From Euryodendron excelsum (taxonomy: Eukaryota; Streptophyta; Magnoliopsida; Ericales; Pentaphylacaceae), in contig CM065377.1 in NCBI GenBank assembly GCA_033060915.1, forward strand, positions 59,238,683 through 59,302,682: 64,000 bases of DNA, written 5' to 3'. Below, one piece after another: positions 48,101 through 60,133 of the stretch. Made by a program: the position numbers and the translations under genes. Every line of letters begins with the position of its first letter. Within the stretch, counting starts at the first letter, position 1. The notes under the pieces are model-generated. The model did not search any database. It saw only the letters and a program-made list of their open reading frames with translations, and was not told the DNA's origin.

Positions 48101-50900
48101 TGTTCCTTGGGGCCCTAAATTTAGCGTTTCTTTACAATGGAATTCAGTCAAGACTCCACCAAGGAAAGAGAAAAGACCAAAAATGGGGGAAAAACATTTA
48201 AGAAAACCATGTCTAATTAAGCAACTATTATAACATAAGTGACCCTTTTGTTATGAGTTGGTATAAGCTTATATTATGCGTATTCATACTCCACATGATT
48301 GCAGATATTCAAGGCGGAATTTACGTGTCCTTCATGGTTCTCCACTAGCACAAAGAAACTAATTAAAAGAATTCTGGATCCTAATCCTGTGACAGTACGT
48401 TCACTTGTTTCTTGTCCTTGTGATAAAAATACAGTAATCTTTTTCTTTTTATTTAAACAAAATTTTCTTTCATCTTGTTAATAGTGTTGAGCATCTCATG
48501 TCCCTTGAATTAAGCCGCCAGTAATTGCTCATATTGATTATAACCCAGGACATGACAATATAGTTTTATGGTATGAAACAGCGCATTACGATTGCCAAGG
48601 TCATTGAGAATGAGTGGTTTAGAAAAGGATATAAGCCACCCGCTTTTGAACAAGCAGATGTTAGCCTTGATGATGTTGATGCTATATTTAATGAAGTGGG
48701 GGTAAGAAATCTCCTGTTTTACAATTTAGTTTAGAAACATTTCATTTATGGTCTTCTTGGTTTGGATATGTGATGAACGAGGCATCAGAGTGACTTTTTA
48801 TTTGATTTTCTCTTGGTATACAGGACTCCCAAAACCTTGTCGTGGAGAAGCGGGAAGATCGCCTGTCGATGCCTCTCACCATAAATGCTTTTGAGCTTAT
48901 CTCTATGTCTCGGGGTCTCAACCTCAGTTCTCTATTTGAAAAGGAAATAGTATGTCATAGGCCTATAGCTTTAATTGTTGAGCTTAGTACATGAGCTATC
49001 AGATCTTAAATATCTTTTGGAACTGATTGTTCCAAGCATTTGTTAGTAAAGGAAGATATTTGCGATCTTAATTTTGTGGAGTATTTTAAAACTATTGCAG
49101 GTTTTGCTAATCCAAATAATGTGAAAATGCAGCTGGTGAATTTGTCAGAAACATTTGCTGTTTGATTATCAAAACAAACAAACAAACAAACAATTGCTGT
49201 CAAAAATGTCAAGTTCATTTTTATTGCCTGTTAAATGCCCACTTAAACTTGTTCATTATCATTAAAAGAAAATTGATCTTGAGCTTGCTCATAAACTTGA
49301 AGTTTTGAATGGTTGACATCTGCTATGATGTCCAGGGGATAGTTAAACGAGAAACAAGATTTACATCCAAATGTCCTGCCAGTGAGATTATCTTGAAAAT
49401 TGAGGAAGCTGCTGCACCTTACGGTTTTGATGTAAAGAAAAACAACTACAAGGTAAAATGAGCACTTTTTCTGTGTCACTCTTATCTTCAACTGTATTGT
49501 GTTTGTGTTATTTCTACGGCAAGTTAGAAAGAGATTACGTAAGATAGCAGTTCTTTAAGTTCGTTAAACTTTTGGACTAATTGGACAAGTGCAATGAAGG
49601 TGGGCTTCCTGCATCCTGATTTCATTTCCTATAAATTTGCAGTTTTTACTTTTCTGCTTACTTTTGCTAGGCCTGATAGATTCTGGTCAATTGATGGACC
49701 ACCTCCAATGAACTCAGTTTCAGTATTTGCATGGTCCTTTAAGTTAGTTCACAATTACATTGGATTAACTGGTACTAAGTTCTTGCTGGCAGAATTAGAG
49801 TTTATAATGAATGCTTTGTGTGAAGGTTGTTTGCTGAAATGGAGAAAATATTTATTTATTGAGCTGAATCTAAAATGTGAACTCTGACACTTAAAAGATC
49901 AAGTTTTTAACTGTCTTACTTCTAACAAGTTAACGTGATCTCAGCTAAAGCTTCAAACAGAGAAAATTGGGTGTAAGGGTCGTCTATCGATTGCAACAGA
50001 GGTATGTTTCTTCTGTTCACCTCTTCACGGCTCCTCACATTGACTGAAAAGTCACTAGAACATTATTCAAAGTAGTGTTTGAAATTCGGTCTGAAAATAA
50101 TTTATCCAACAGATTTTTGAGGTGGCTCCCTCACTTCACGTGGTTGAACTTCGCAAGACCAAAGGAGATACCTTAGAATTTCATGAGGTATGGTGGTAAA
50201 ATCTCATTGCCATGGTGACACTTGGTTAATAAGCTTTTACAATTAGTTATCCATTGATTCTAGGCACCATGTTGTTCATTCTAGTGGCTTTTAAAATTGA
50301 CATAGCAGCAATATGGCATCCGAGGCAAGGAATTGAGTAACCTATTCAGCCCACACAATGGGCTATGCCTAGGATCTCTTCAATTTTATGACTAGTAAAA
50401 TCCAGTGTGCTCAACTGGGGTTGGCAGTTTGTCAGACACTTGGCTCAGGCTGATCAGAGTGATCGGATAGATATGCCTGATCATCCACCTCTGTGTAGCC
50501 TGAAATTTAAACTGTTGGGCTGATTGGATACTCTTTGTGCGTGTGTTTGTGTGTTTTCCTTTTAACCACATATTACAAGCATGCTTTTGCACTTTCTCTT
50601 GAATACACAGTTTTACAAGAACCTCTCGAGTGGTTTGAAAGATATTGTCTGGAAATCAGGAGACGAAGCAGAAGAGGAATTAGATAAAGGTCAGTGTATA
50701 GTAGCAATAGCAATCACCATATTTTCAATTGAATATTGTGCAACGGTTTTATAAATAACACAAGGTCGGTTTGGGGGGAATTTCCGGCACTACAAATTTG
50801 CACCGTGTTGGTTTGGAGGAATATTACTACTCTGAAAGCAGTAACTTTTTAAATTATGAATTGATTTCTGTCTACAGGTGTTGGTATTGTGTCCTCCTGA
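45175..50900 (+). CDS. CIPK23: CBL-interacting protein kinase, CIPK23-like, upstream copy (15 exons, 461 residues)
   Basis: This is a Ser/Thr kinase (SnRK3 type) activated by binding of a calcium-loaded CBL. CIPK23 acts at the plasma membrane on AKT1, HAK5 and NRT1.1 (known for the family). Exons: 45175-45369, 46283-46345, 46570-46641, 46745-46852, 46975-47055, 47294-47347, 47438-47563, 48305-48394, 48582-48701, 48824-48949, 49336-49452, 49945-50001, 50113-50187, 50611-50689, 50878-50900. All introns are GT-AG. Visible features: a Gly-rich N terminus; the P-loop GKGAFAKV; Lys50 in VAIK; HRDLK; DFG; the activation loop [19 protein letters not shown] (the NAF motif that binds CBL, about residues 324-330); and a PPI region with [12 protein letters not shown]. 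The start has no upstream in-frame ATG. Unlike the consensus it has LEN for PEN after [14 protein letters not shown] for LSALPQQVR, and INAF for MNAF. It appears complete, but its substitutions suggest altered regulation. Confidence 0.88.
45193..45216. repeat. GGC trinucleotide run in exon 1
   Basis: Seven Gly codons, mainly GGC, at residues 8-14 of the upstream kinase. The downstream copy lacks the run and is shorter at the N terminus. Confidence 0.85.
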
Positions 50901-51130
50901 TCACTGGCTTCTATGTTAGTGGAAATTTCGCATTAAGTTCAATCACCAGACATTTGAATTTCAGGTGTTTAGGTTTGCTGTATTGTATTTTATTTGTGTA
51001 TGCTGTTGGGTACAGATTTATGTCCTGGTTTACTCCAGCAATATGTTTTCCTTTGTTGAACAGGATGCTCATCTGTAAAATAGCTTATTATTACTTGATT
51101 TTAATTGAATAAATTGAACACTAGCTGCTT
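50901..51130 (+). terminator. 3' UTR of the upstream CIPK gene with AATAAA
   Basis: A candidate poly(A) signal AATAAA lies at 51,108-51,113, about 210 bp after the stop. Similarity to the downstream copy extends through AACAGGATGCTCAT (about 51,060, matched at 63,970), so the duplicated unit includes the 3' UTR. Confidence 0.5.
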
Positions 51131-53144
51131 GGCACTATTTCATTGTTGATATCACTGTGCTTGATTAATACTTAGATTGAGGAGTGTGTTCTCATTTGAT
51201 TGAATACCTTGAAGTTCCTCTCTCTCCATATGTGGTAGACACTTACACTGGGAGATAATCTGTATATCTAGAGGTGTTTTTCTTACTCTGAAAATTTCGA
51301 ATTTCCCAGTTAAAGTTTGAAGATTGAATTTCACTGAGGATGGTTTTCCGTATCAGCGTAGGGGCGAGCAAAAACATTTGTTGTTGATTTTCCTCTGTTA
51401 TTGCACAATATACAGTCAGCTTCAACATTCATTCCCCCATTTTTCTCTATCTATACTTGGTAGCTAGCTTGCCTCTGCATTGCAATCACAAATTAAAAAG
51501 CACACTTGGGATATTGTGTGCAAGCCATATACTATTAGTCCACTGCACTAGAGGTTGATGGTTTTTGATGTTTTCCCGGGTTGTGTACCCAATAAGGGTG
51601 TATTTTTCACTTTTTTCTGTCACAACAATAGTTTTGAACTTATTTCCTTGACCCATGGAAAGAGCTACTGGAGAAGGAAAAAAACAAAAAAACACAATGC
51701 TATTGCAAATAGCACTTTTTATCATGTATTGTTTTTATCTAAAAAAAAATAGAGAATAGAAAGCGGTATTGCAAATAGTGCCTATTAGTAAAAATGCTTT
51801 CCATGAGTTGCGGAATTAAGTTCAAAACTACCCTTTTAGTGACATCAACTTCAAAAACGGCCTTTGTCATGGAAACAATCCTGTTTTCCAAGCACAAAAA
51901 CTAGAGTACCTTCCCTGTTTTTTAGTGTTTTTGGAATCCACACTACCCTCTGCATATGTAATTCTAGGCTGCAGAGATAGTGGAGTCTTATTCATGATTG
52001 TACCTCCTTAGTTCTGTCTATGATATTTCCATACTAAGGGGCAGGTTTGGTACGAGCAGTCCTCCCATTTCCCATATATGGAAGAGAAGTTTCGCTCCAA
52101 CCCGTCCCATTCCCAAATTATATTAGGCGTTGGGGTGTAAAATTGCCCTAAGCGGCGGTCCTTAGGGGGTGAGATCCTATCGAGTTTGTAAAGTTCTAAA
52201 AATTTGATTATTTCTACTATTAAAACAAATCATATAAAATTACGTGTTATAAAATACCAATGGCATTCGTTACAAAGTGAGAGATTGTGTGACTTTTTTC
52301 AATAAAAGAGTGGGATGCTTCATGCCGTATATTGTTTGTAAAATAAATGTAACTAATTGGTTTATATTTTGAAAAGAGTCCTAATCAAGGCAGTGTTTAG
52401 GGTGGGTGAGCAAATACCATCCCTTTCCCAAATCCGTTACGGATTAACCTCGTTTATCCCATCCCCGGTTCTATCCCATTTAAAACATCCCATCTTATCC
52501 TATTAGAGTGGGGCAAATTGCTGTCCTTATACCATACACCATTATGAACTATATCTCCAACATTTTTTTGATGGACTTCCCCATGCTGTAGACTCCTTTG
52601 TTGCCATATGCTTTCGACAAAGGACCAAAGGGATGCTAATTGTCTATCCACAACAATGTGAACTTACCATTTCCAATGATATATCTATTCAAACTAGGCC
52701 TAATCTCTCTTAGTTTTAGTAGTTTTTTCGACATTCCAAGATTATTGGGGATTGTCATATCCCACAAACTCTTTTCTCAAAAAAATTATTCAGTTTTCTT
52801 TGCGTGCCGTGTCGCTTTTACTGTTCCTCTCACAGTGCAATAATTCCTCCTACTAGGCGGGTCTCGAGATCCCATTCACCAGATTTACCTCGAGACCTCA
52901 CCTAGCAAGGAATGACCTATTACATTATGAGAGAATGAGCAAAGATGACATAGTGAAAGTCAAATAATTTCACCTTTTCTTATCCATTTAACCCAAAGAC
53001 TAATCTGCTTTCGTACTTAAAGCCCACAGGTGTCTAAGCGTTGTTGCTTTGTTTGATTCTTTCCACTTTTTAATCCCTATACCCCCTCCTCTCTTCTTCT
53101 TCTTCTTCTTCTTTGTTTTGTTAAATTTGGTTACATAGTTAGAG

Positions 53145-53215
53145 ATGTCCGGACCAATATACGCTCACCTCAACTAATCTCTTACCTTATCTAGTCAAAG
53201 ATAGGTCATCCAAGC
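53145..53215 (-). mobile_element. SINE-like fragment (Au-type)
   Basis: The plus strand reads GTCCGGACCAATATACGC-TCACCTCAACTAATCTC. I recall 'GGCCAGCTTGCGCGCACCTCGACTAATTCCA' as a core of the Au family of plant SINEs, and this is a diverged match. A second match lies at 55,850-55,925. Confidence 0.35.
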
Positions 53216-55849
53216 CAAAATTAAAAAATTCACAACCTGACCTTGAAAGAGTTGTCAAGTTTCGATCTCAAAACATTTCGATTTACAGCTTATCCCTATG
53301 GGCTACTCCTCCTCTATGCGTACGCATAGTGATCACTTCACTTTAGCATATGATTGTTTCACTTCAGGGCCAGACCACAGGAATGTTCTTGTAAAGCTTT
53401 CAGTTGCCTTCAGGATTTCTAGGGCCATTGCCTTTAGTATTTTTTGGGCCACACGAATGCTGCTATATCTTGGATATGTGGAAGGAAAAAGTAATTGATA
53501 AATCAAATTACTCATACCTAGTCATCATTTATTATTATTTTTTTTTTGACCGATTCCTAAAACTCAAAAAGGAATAGTGGGTAGGGTGATTGTTTATGTG
53601 TAGGTGGGGTAAATAACACAATTTGTTGTTCAACACCGAATTACGGAATCACAGGATCCAAGTAGTGCAAAAACCTAACTCACCCACCACTGCCAAAATG
53701 GCCTAACTGTTGAATGAGTGAGTGATATTTTTAAAACTCTATAAATTCCTACCACGAGGCAGACTGGGTCACACAAACGGAATGTTAGGTGTGTGTGAGT
53801 ATTTAAGGATGTGTGTGTGAGTATTTAACCGTTTTGGTATGTTTATAAAGGTTGAATCTTTTTTGTAAGTTATATTTGGATTATTGTAAAAAAAAAGAAA
53901 AACACAAAATCGGGTGCTAGTCTTTGGGTTTGGGGCAAGGTCTGTGCCGGCTTAGTCAAGGTATCTATGATAGCTCACAGAACTGGGGGCTAGGTTTGCA
54001 TATTGAGCTAGCTTTCTACATCAGAACGTTAGTGTGTGTGTGCGCGAGTATTTAATAGTTTTGATATACGCATAACAGAGAACACACCCATTGGAAGTGC
54101 TGTCTGTTTTTATTTTTTGTTATGTGTTACATATGCGTGTTTTTCTTTTTTGTTTTTTATGGTTTGGTAATGACATTTGTAAGTTATCGTTTTGTTAATA
54201 GTATCATATTAATGTTTTGGAAACAGAGAACACACTTATTTTAATATTTTTTATATTTTTATCTTAAAAAAAACAAAAAATAAAAATAAAAAACGTTTGC
54301 CAAACAGATCTACTGTAAAAAAAACAAATAGATTTTTTTGTGGGTTATATTTGAATTACTGTAAAAAAAAAAAAAAAAACAAAACGTAGACAATTTGAGA
54401 TTTATAGGCACTTGCCTCCTCTTTTTGTTTTTTTTTACTCTTAACACAAATAAGCAACGCACGAGCTTTTGCCCAACACCAAATGGAAGATCACAGGATC
54501 CAAGTAGACCAATTAGATAGGTTTACTCGGTGAAATTGATCCCAGGCTAATCTAATTAGGCAAACAAATTATCCTATATAATTTTATATTCCTATGACAA
54601 TAGTTATTAAGGCACTTTCAATTAATATTTTACAATGTCTATTATTAATAATAGAACACAAAGAAAAAGCCATGTAAAAGCAGGTTCTTAAAAACCAATA
54701 AAAAAAAGTAGCTTCTTAAATGAGTATAGACTCCTTTTTGTTGATAAAAATAAACTAATGAATCGTAATGATATTTGGATGTTGTGTAGCAAAATGTCCA
54801 CCAATTGACACTACATAAAAAATTGCAAACTAAAGTCGAAACAAGCAAAAAGGAGAAAGTTATCATTAGGTTGATCCCATGCAACTATTTTTACATATGC
54901 TATTTTTAGGTTCAATAAAGCACCTATATTGAGACGTGGCTTATTGTTTAATTAAACAAAATACCATAGCCTTATAGTCAAATTTACACATCAAATTTTA
55001 ATCAAGAGTCATGCTATACAAAAATAATTTTTGAACAAGAAAACTCTGTCAGAATAATATGACAATGATATTTTGAAATTATAAGCTAAAATAAAAGGTG
55101 TTGTTTAAAATGAAATGACTGCAAACAACCATGTCATTCTGTATGAAAATTCTAGTAAAAAAAATTCTTCAATCAATTAGGATAAAATGCACAGGTAAAA
55201 ACCAACACTATCGTTTTTTGACCCAATTTGATCTGATCTTAATTTAAGCTATTTGCTAGGCACGTGTGGTCCTGATTGTGGGATTTTCATGCTATATTTT
55301 AGCAATAAAATGTTTTATGCTATATCTAGCTCTTGAATTTATTAAGGTAAAAAAAAAATAAAAGAGAGACAAAAACATTTATACACATACAATAAAATAA
55401 TTTTTTTACAAATACCTTTTTTTATTTTTCTAATTAAACCAAAAAAATAAATAATTTTAACTTGTTATATTTTATTTTATTTTTCTGCCGTTTCCCTTCT
55501 CTTTTTGTCAATACAGGATTCAAACTTTTTGCTTATTTGGAACTTTAGGAAAGAAAGGGGAAGGAAAGGAATAATTTTCTTTTCTTTGTCTGTTTAGTTT
55601 CTAGATTGATAGGGAAGAGAAAAAAAAATTAAATAAAAACAAGGGAAATTGATTTTACTTCCAACTATTTTTCATTTTTAATGTTTACTATATTATTTTC
55701 TTTTCCCTTTTTGAATTTCAAATAAAAAATTATTTTTTCTTTTCTTCTACTTTGTAAAATCAAACCGAAACAAACTACTTTCATTAAAATTTCTCTCTCA
55801 CCCGCTTCTCATTTCTTTTTTTTTTATTTTTTTTTGGTTTAGCGATTAG

Positions 55850-55925
55850 GGGTGCCTTGACTAACTTGCACGCACCTCAACTAATTCTCTCTCCAGTTTG
55901 ATTAAAGGCAGGCCATGCACGCTAA
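55850..55925 (-). mobile_element. SINE-like fragment (Au-type), second copy
   Basis: The plus strand reads GGGGTGCCTTGACTAACTTG-CACGCACCTCAACTAATTC. It shares CACCTCAACTAAT with the fragment at 53,145-53,215. Only the core is recognisable. Confidence 0.35.
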
Positions 55926-56362
55926 GGCTAGGGGTGTGCATAATTCAGGTCGGATTCTTACAAAACTCAAAACTAAATCGAACTAACTTAAGTCGGTTCG
56001 AGTTGATTTGCTTGGTACCATGTCCCAGGTTGGGTTCGTTTTTAATATGCAAAATATAATTGCTTAATTTAAAATTTTAAAAAATAGGATTAATCTTGTA
56101 TCATTAATTTTAAATTCAAATAATCATGATTTAAATCTATATATATATAATATGTTAACTTTTATGATATATATAAGATCGGGTCTCAAGTTCGATTCTC
56201 AATTCAAGTCTAAAAAGTATGAATTCAAGAAGTGAAATAAATCAAACCGTGACAGACTTGAACCAAATCAACCTACATAGATCAGGTTGATTTGGTACTC
56301 AAATTTGTTTAGTTGCACTCCTAATCGGATCTAGGATGTTATCTCTTGCGGTCAAACTTTTT

Positions 56363-56425
56363 CTCTTAACAAGAGTTGAACTCTCGCCAAAGAGCCTGAC
56401 CAATTAAGCTAAGCCTGTTGGTTTC
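56363..56425 (-). mobile_element. tRNA-derived SINE-like fragment
   Basis: On the minus strand an A-box-like TAGCTTAATTGG (complement of 56,400-56,411) is followed about 20 bp later by a B-box-like GTTCAACTC (complement of 56,373-56,381). Both fit RNA polymerase III consensus with one mismatch. There is no paired acceptor stem, so it is not a tRNA gene. Confidence 0.45.
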
Positions 56426-56871
56426 TTTCAATTTCACAAGTCCCAATCAGGCCCTAACATGCAAACATAGAAGTAAAAGAAGGAAAAAGGAAAAATGATA
56501 ACATCGTTCAAAACTAATCAAAGAATCGTCAACAACATAGATAAATGAATAAGATTCCAAACATATAGGCGGTAGTTCAGCTTTGAGAGACGTACCCGTA
56601 ACTAGAGAGATCAGCCGACTTCGATAAGCTTCGATCTGGAGTTTCTCGAGATCATTGCCCGAAACAACCCAAACTAGGTTAACAAAAATTCGAATTTGTA
56701 CCTGTTTTTGGGGCGGAATCGAATCATTTCTGATCACAAATCGACTCGTTTCAGCTCTACCCCGAAAGCCCTAATCAATGGAGGAGTTCTTGGTGCTATC
56801 ATCGATTGTCGGCGGTGTCTCGAGTTTCTAATGTTTCGGTTTCTCCGTAGCCATTATCATTGGAGTTTTCG

Positions 56872-56935
56872 AAGGCTTTGTATTGATTTCGTTCTGTTTT
56901 AAGAAGGCTTTGTATTGATATCGTTCCGTTTTAAA
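56872..56935. repeat. 32-bp tandem duplication in the CIPK leader
   Basis: AAGGCTTTGTATTGAT(T/A)TCG starts at 56,872 and 56,904. The upstream gene has a single copy at about 44,890, so the duplication arose in this copy. Confidence 0.8.
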
Positions 56936-56977
56936 GGGTTTCTATATCTGTGGTGTTCTCTCTCTAGAAAAGGAAAG

Positions 56978-57031
56978 ATGAGTGTGGCGAAGTCTCAGGT
57001 GTGGCAACCTTGCAAGAAGAAGAGGTCTTGA
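56978..57031 (+). CDS. Upstream ORF, 17 residues, conserved between the two CIPK leaders
   Basis: ATG at 56,978 and TGA at 57,029-57,031. It encodes MSVAKSQVWQPCKKKRS, sixteen of seventeen residues the same as in the upstream gene. The alignment of the two frames is free of gaps, unlike the sequence on both sides. It ends 190 bp before the main ATG at 57,222. It is the likeliest regulatory element in this leader. The function is inferred from conservation only. Confidence 0.6.
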   Translation: MSVAKSQVWQPCKKKRS

Positions 57032-57221
57032 TTGAGAGAGAAAGCGGTACATATAGGGAGAGGAACAATGGATGGTATCTGTATCTCTATTGGAGACTCT
57101 GGTGAGGCAGATTTGTGAGGGGAAAGAGATCTCGAGGTTAGAGATATATATAGAGAGAAACAAGAGGGTATATATACATATAGAGAGAGAGAGACACATA
57201 TTTGTATACAGAGAGAAAGGG

Positions 57222-58297
57222 ATGGCTTCTCGATCAAGCGGTAGGACGCGGGTGGGGAGGTACGAGCTGGGACGGACGCTTGGGGAGGGAACGTTTGCGA
57301 AGGTGAAGTTCGCTCGGAATATAGAGACTGGAGAGAACGTGGCTATAAAGATTCTCGATAAAGAGAAAGTTCTCAAGCATAAGATGATCAGTCAGGTTCT
57401 CTTTCTCTATCAAATTTGATTTTCTGATATTCGAATCTCTGTGACATCTGTTAGATTTTGGATTGGGGTTTTAAGGAGATTCCATGACAGATTGACTTTT
57501 CGGTAATTTGACGTGTATTGGTTTCTGATTTTCCTAGCAGTAATAATTAGATTCTGTTTGGATAGCAAGAAAATTGAGGAAAAGGAAAGATGATGAAATT
57601 TAACATTTTAAGCTTTTAGCTGTTTGTTTCGTATATACTTCAAGGTTTAGTCTTTACAGATTATAGAAGATTCATACGTCACTGAAACGGAAAATCAACA
57701 AACTTGGGCACAAACACAAGGTGCTTCTTGTATTTTGGTCTTAATTAAGTTACTGTAGTGTCATGGAATGCTAAAACGGAGCTGAGCAATAGCTCTGGCT
57801 TGAAATTTTCACACTTCCTGGTAAAAAAGTCTAAAAAAGTAATGAATGTGAGTTCCACTTATATCAATTTACTGGTTTGATAAAATTGTGACGTCGACCA
57901 GTTAAGAGAAACATTATCTAAATTCTCTGTTTTGACTGGGAGTTTTGTTCTTTTAACCTTTATTTCGTACTCCTCCTTTTGGTGCTGTTTTCCAGTATAT
58001 TGGTAATATGCATGCGTCAATATTCCACCTATACTTTCTGGAAGATTGAAGAATTATTTTTAATCTAAATTTTAATTCTATTTTGTTGTTTGATGGTGCT
58101 TTACCGCTTTAAATCCATACGATAGCGTTGTAATTGTGTTTGTTCTTTGCAGATTAAACGTGAAATTTCAACCATGAAACTAATCAGACACCCAAATGTC
58201 ATTCGTATGCATGAGGTTAGAATGTGCTTACAAGCATCTGATCTCTCATGTACTGTTTCATCATGGTTTCTAATATGACCCAATTGTTTTTCTTTTT

Positions 58298-58328
<31 letters not shown>

Positions 58329-60092
58329 GGGGGTTGTGGGTGGAGGGTGTTGAAGACTAGCTGTTGTACTATTTAGACCTACGGACTTGTAAATCATGGG
58401 TTGACATATGTTTTTGCATTTACAAACCAGCAAGCTTCTGCTTTTTGATGATCCCATATTTCTTAGAGTGACTGAAGATCCTTTGTTGTAGGTTATGGCT
58501 AGCAAGGCAAAAATATACATTGTTTTGGAATTTGTGACTGGGGGTGAACTCTTTGACAAAATTGTAAGACATGTCAATTGCTTTAGTGTTTTTGCATTTG
58601 CTTCCAATGGCAGTCTAGTTCCATGCAATAAGCTACAAAATGAATTTTGTGCTATTTCTTTGAGCCAGGCTAGTAAAGGGAGATTAAAAGAAGATGAAGC
58701 AAGGAAGTATTTTCAGCAGCTCATCAATGCCGTGGATTACTGCCACAGCAGAAGCGTTTTCCATAGAGATCTGAAGGTGAAAAATAACTAAATTCTAGTT
58801 TTAATTTCCATTGAGCTCAAGTTTCTTCAACATAGCCTCAGAGATGTTGTTTTGATAAGTAACATAGCCTCAGAGATGACAAACAAATCAGGTGTACAGA
58901 TTTAAGCATTAATGCTGCTTTATCATTCACAGCCAGAGAATCTGCTACTGGATGCAAATGGTGTTCTTAAAGTTTCAGATTTTGGATTAAGTGCTTTACC
59001 TCAGCAAGTTCGAGTAAGTATGATGCCATGGTTTCCTGCTTCATGTGAAATTTATTCGCTATTCAATGATAAGTGTGGCAATCATTCTTTTCTCCCTGTA
59101 GGCCCTGTGCCTACTTAATTAATTACTTATACTCTTGATGATAGTGTAGTCAGGAGCGGAACTGTGTAACGGGGAGGGGTGCCAGCTTTTGTGTTACCCT
59201 CCTGTATAGTTATGTATATATAATGTCTAAAGGATTTATTAGCGGCAGCCCCCACAACTTAAAACCCTCGTAAAGGCTCTTACCCAATAAAATATCATAA
59301 TTTTTGTATAGTGAACTGTGTCATACCTATTTTTTTCTAGTACATCGTAACCTAGTTAAATCAACAGTCAGTGCATCAATCCAACAAAAGGTTGTCCAAT
59401 GCACAGTTTTCATTTTTGGTGTAAAAGGGATTTTTGTGAATTCTCTTTTTCTGTAGATTTGTAGGTAAGCTCAATCTCTGAGTCGAGCTCTTTTAACATT
59501 TTATTGCTTTTTGTTTATAGGTTGCAGCCCCCATTTGGCGCATTTTATAAATATATATACATTTTTATGTATAGAAAAGGGGAAAAAAAGAGTTGAAGTG
59601 TATTAATAAACAATTAATTTATTTATTTTGCATCTTAATTTAAACCAAAGCCTGGTTCAATCCGAATGTAGTAGTGATCGTTCCACAACTTATCGTATCT
59701 CATTATGCATAATGGACTTCAAATTTCTGAACCTTTTCCATTCAGGAAGATGGGTTATTACATACAACCTGTGGAACGCCAAATTATGTTGCTCCTGAGG
59801 TACATTACCACTTTTGCTGCGTTTAGTTTATCAATACTCTTCTAAACTACAGATTTTCGTCCTCACTTTGATTCTCTACTTTTATAGGTGATCAACAATA
59901 AAGGCTATGATGGAGCTAAGGCAGATTTGTGGTCATGCGGAGTAATTCTTTTTGTCCTTATGGCAGGCTATCTGCCTTTTGAAGAGTCCAACCTAATGGC
60001 ATTATACAAAAAGGTTTTTTTCCCTTTGCTTTTTTGGTTGTAATTGTAATCCCATCAATAGTTTTTCTTGTCTTCTCTCTCTCTCTCTCTCT

Positions 60093-60133
<41 letters not shown>

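Larger units (their letters stand above)
51131..56524. other. Intergenic DNA between the two CIPK genes
   Basis: No supported gene. A stretch at 52,035-52,500 has phrases (TTTGGTACGAGCAGTCC, TATCCCATCCCC) reminiscent of MITE ends. Two similar AT-rich blocks with GAGTATTTAA and a TTATATTTG-ATTA-TGTAAAAAAAA tail lie at 53,800-53,910 and 54,040-54,380. Poly-A/T homopolymers are common. Open frames on both strands are short and show no conserved motifs. Confidence 0.4.
56525..57221 (+). promoter_or_regulatory. 5' leader of the downstream CIPK gene
   Basis: Homologous to 44,496-45,174. It contains upstream ATGs at 56,778 (17-residue frame), 56,978 (17 residues, conserved) and 57,068 (16 residues), plus 57,072, which is in frame with the kinase. 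A 32-bp direct duplication lies at 56,872-56,935. AG-rich repeats precede the main ATG. No clear TATA box is seen: the position matching 44,510 reads TAGATAAATG. Confidence 0.5.

Noticed and set aside
56363..56425. tRNA gene
   Set aside because: A- and B-box-like sequences are present but there is no acceptor or anticodon stem, so it is listed as a SINE-like fragment.
58101..58628. 175-codon minus-strand frame in the CIPK gene
   Set aside because: It overlaps kinase exons 2-3 on the opposite strand and crosses the T15-G26 run, giving Pro and Lys runs. It is a shadow.
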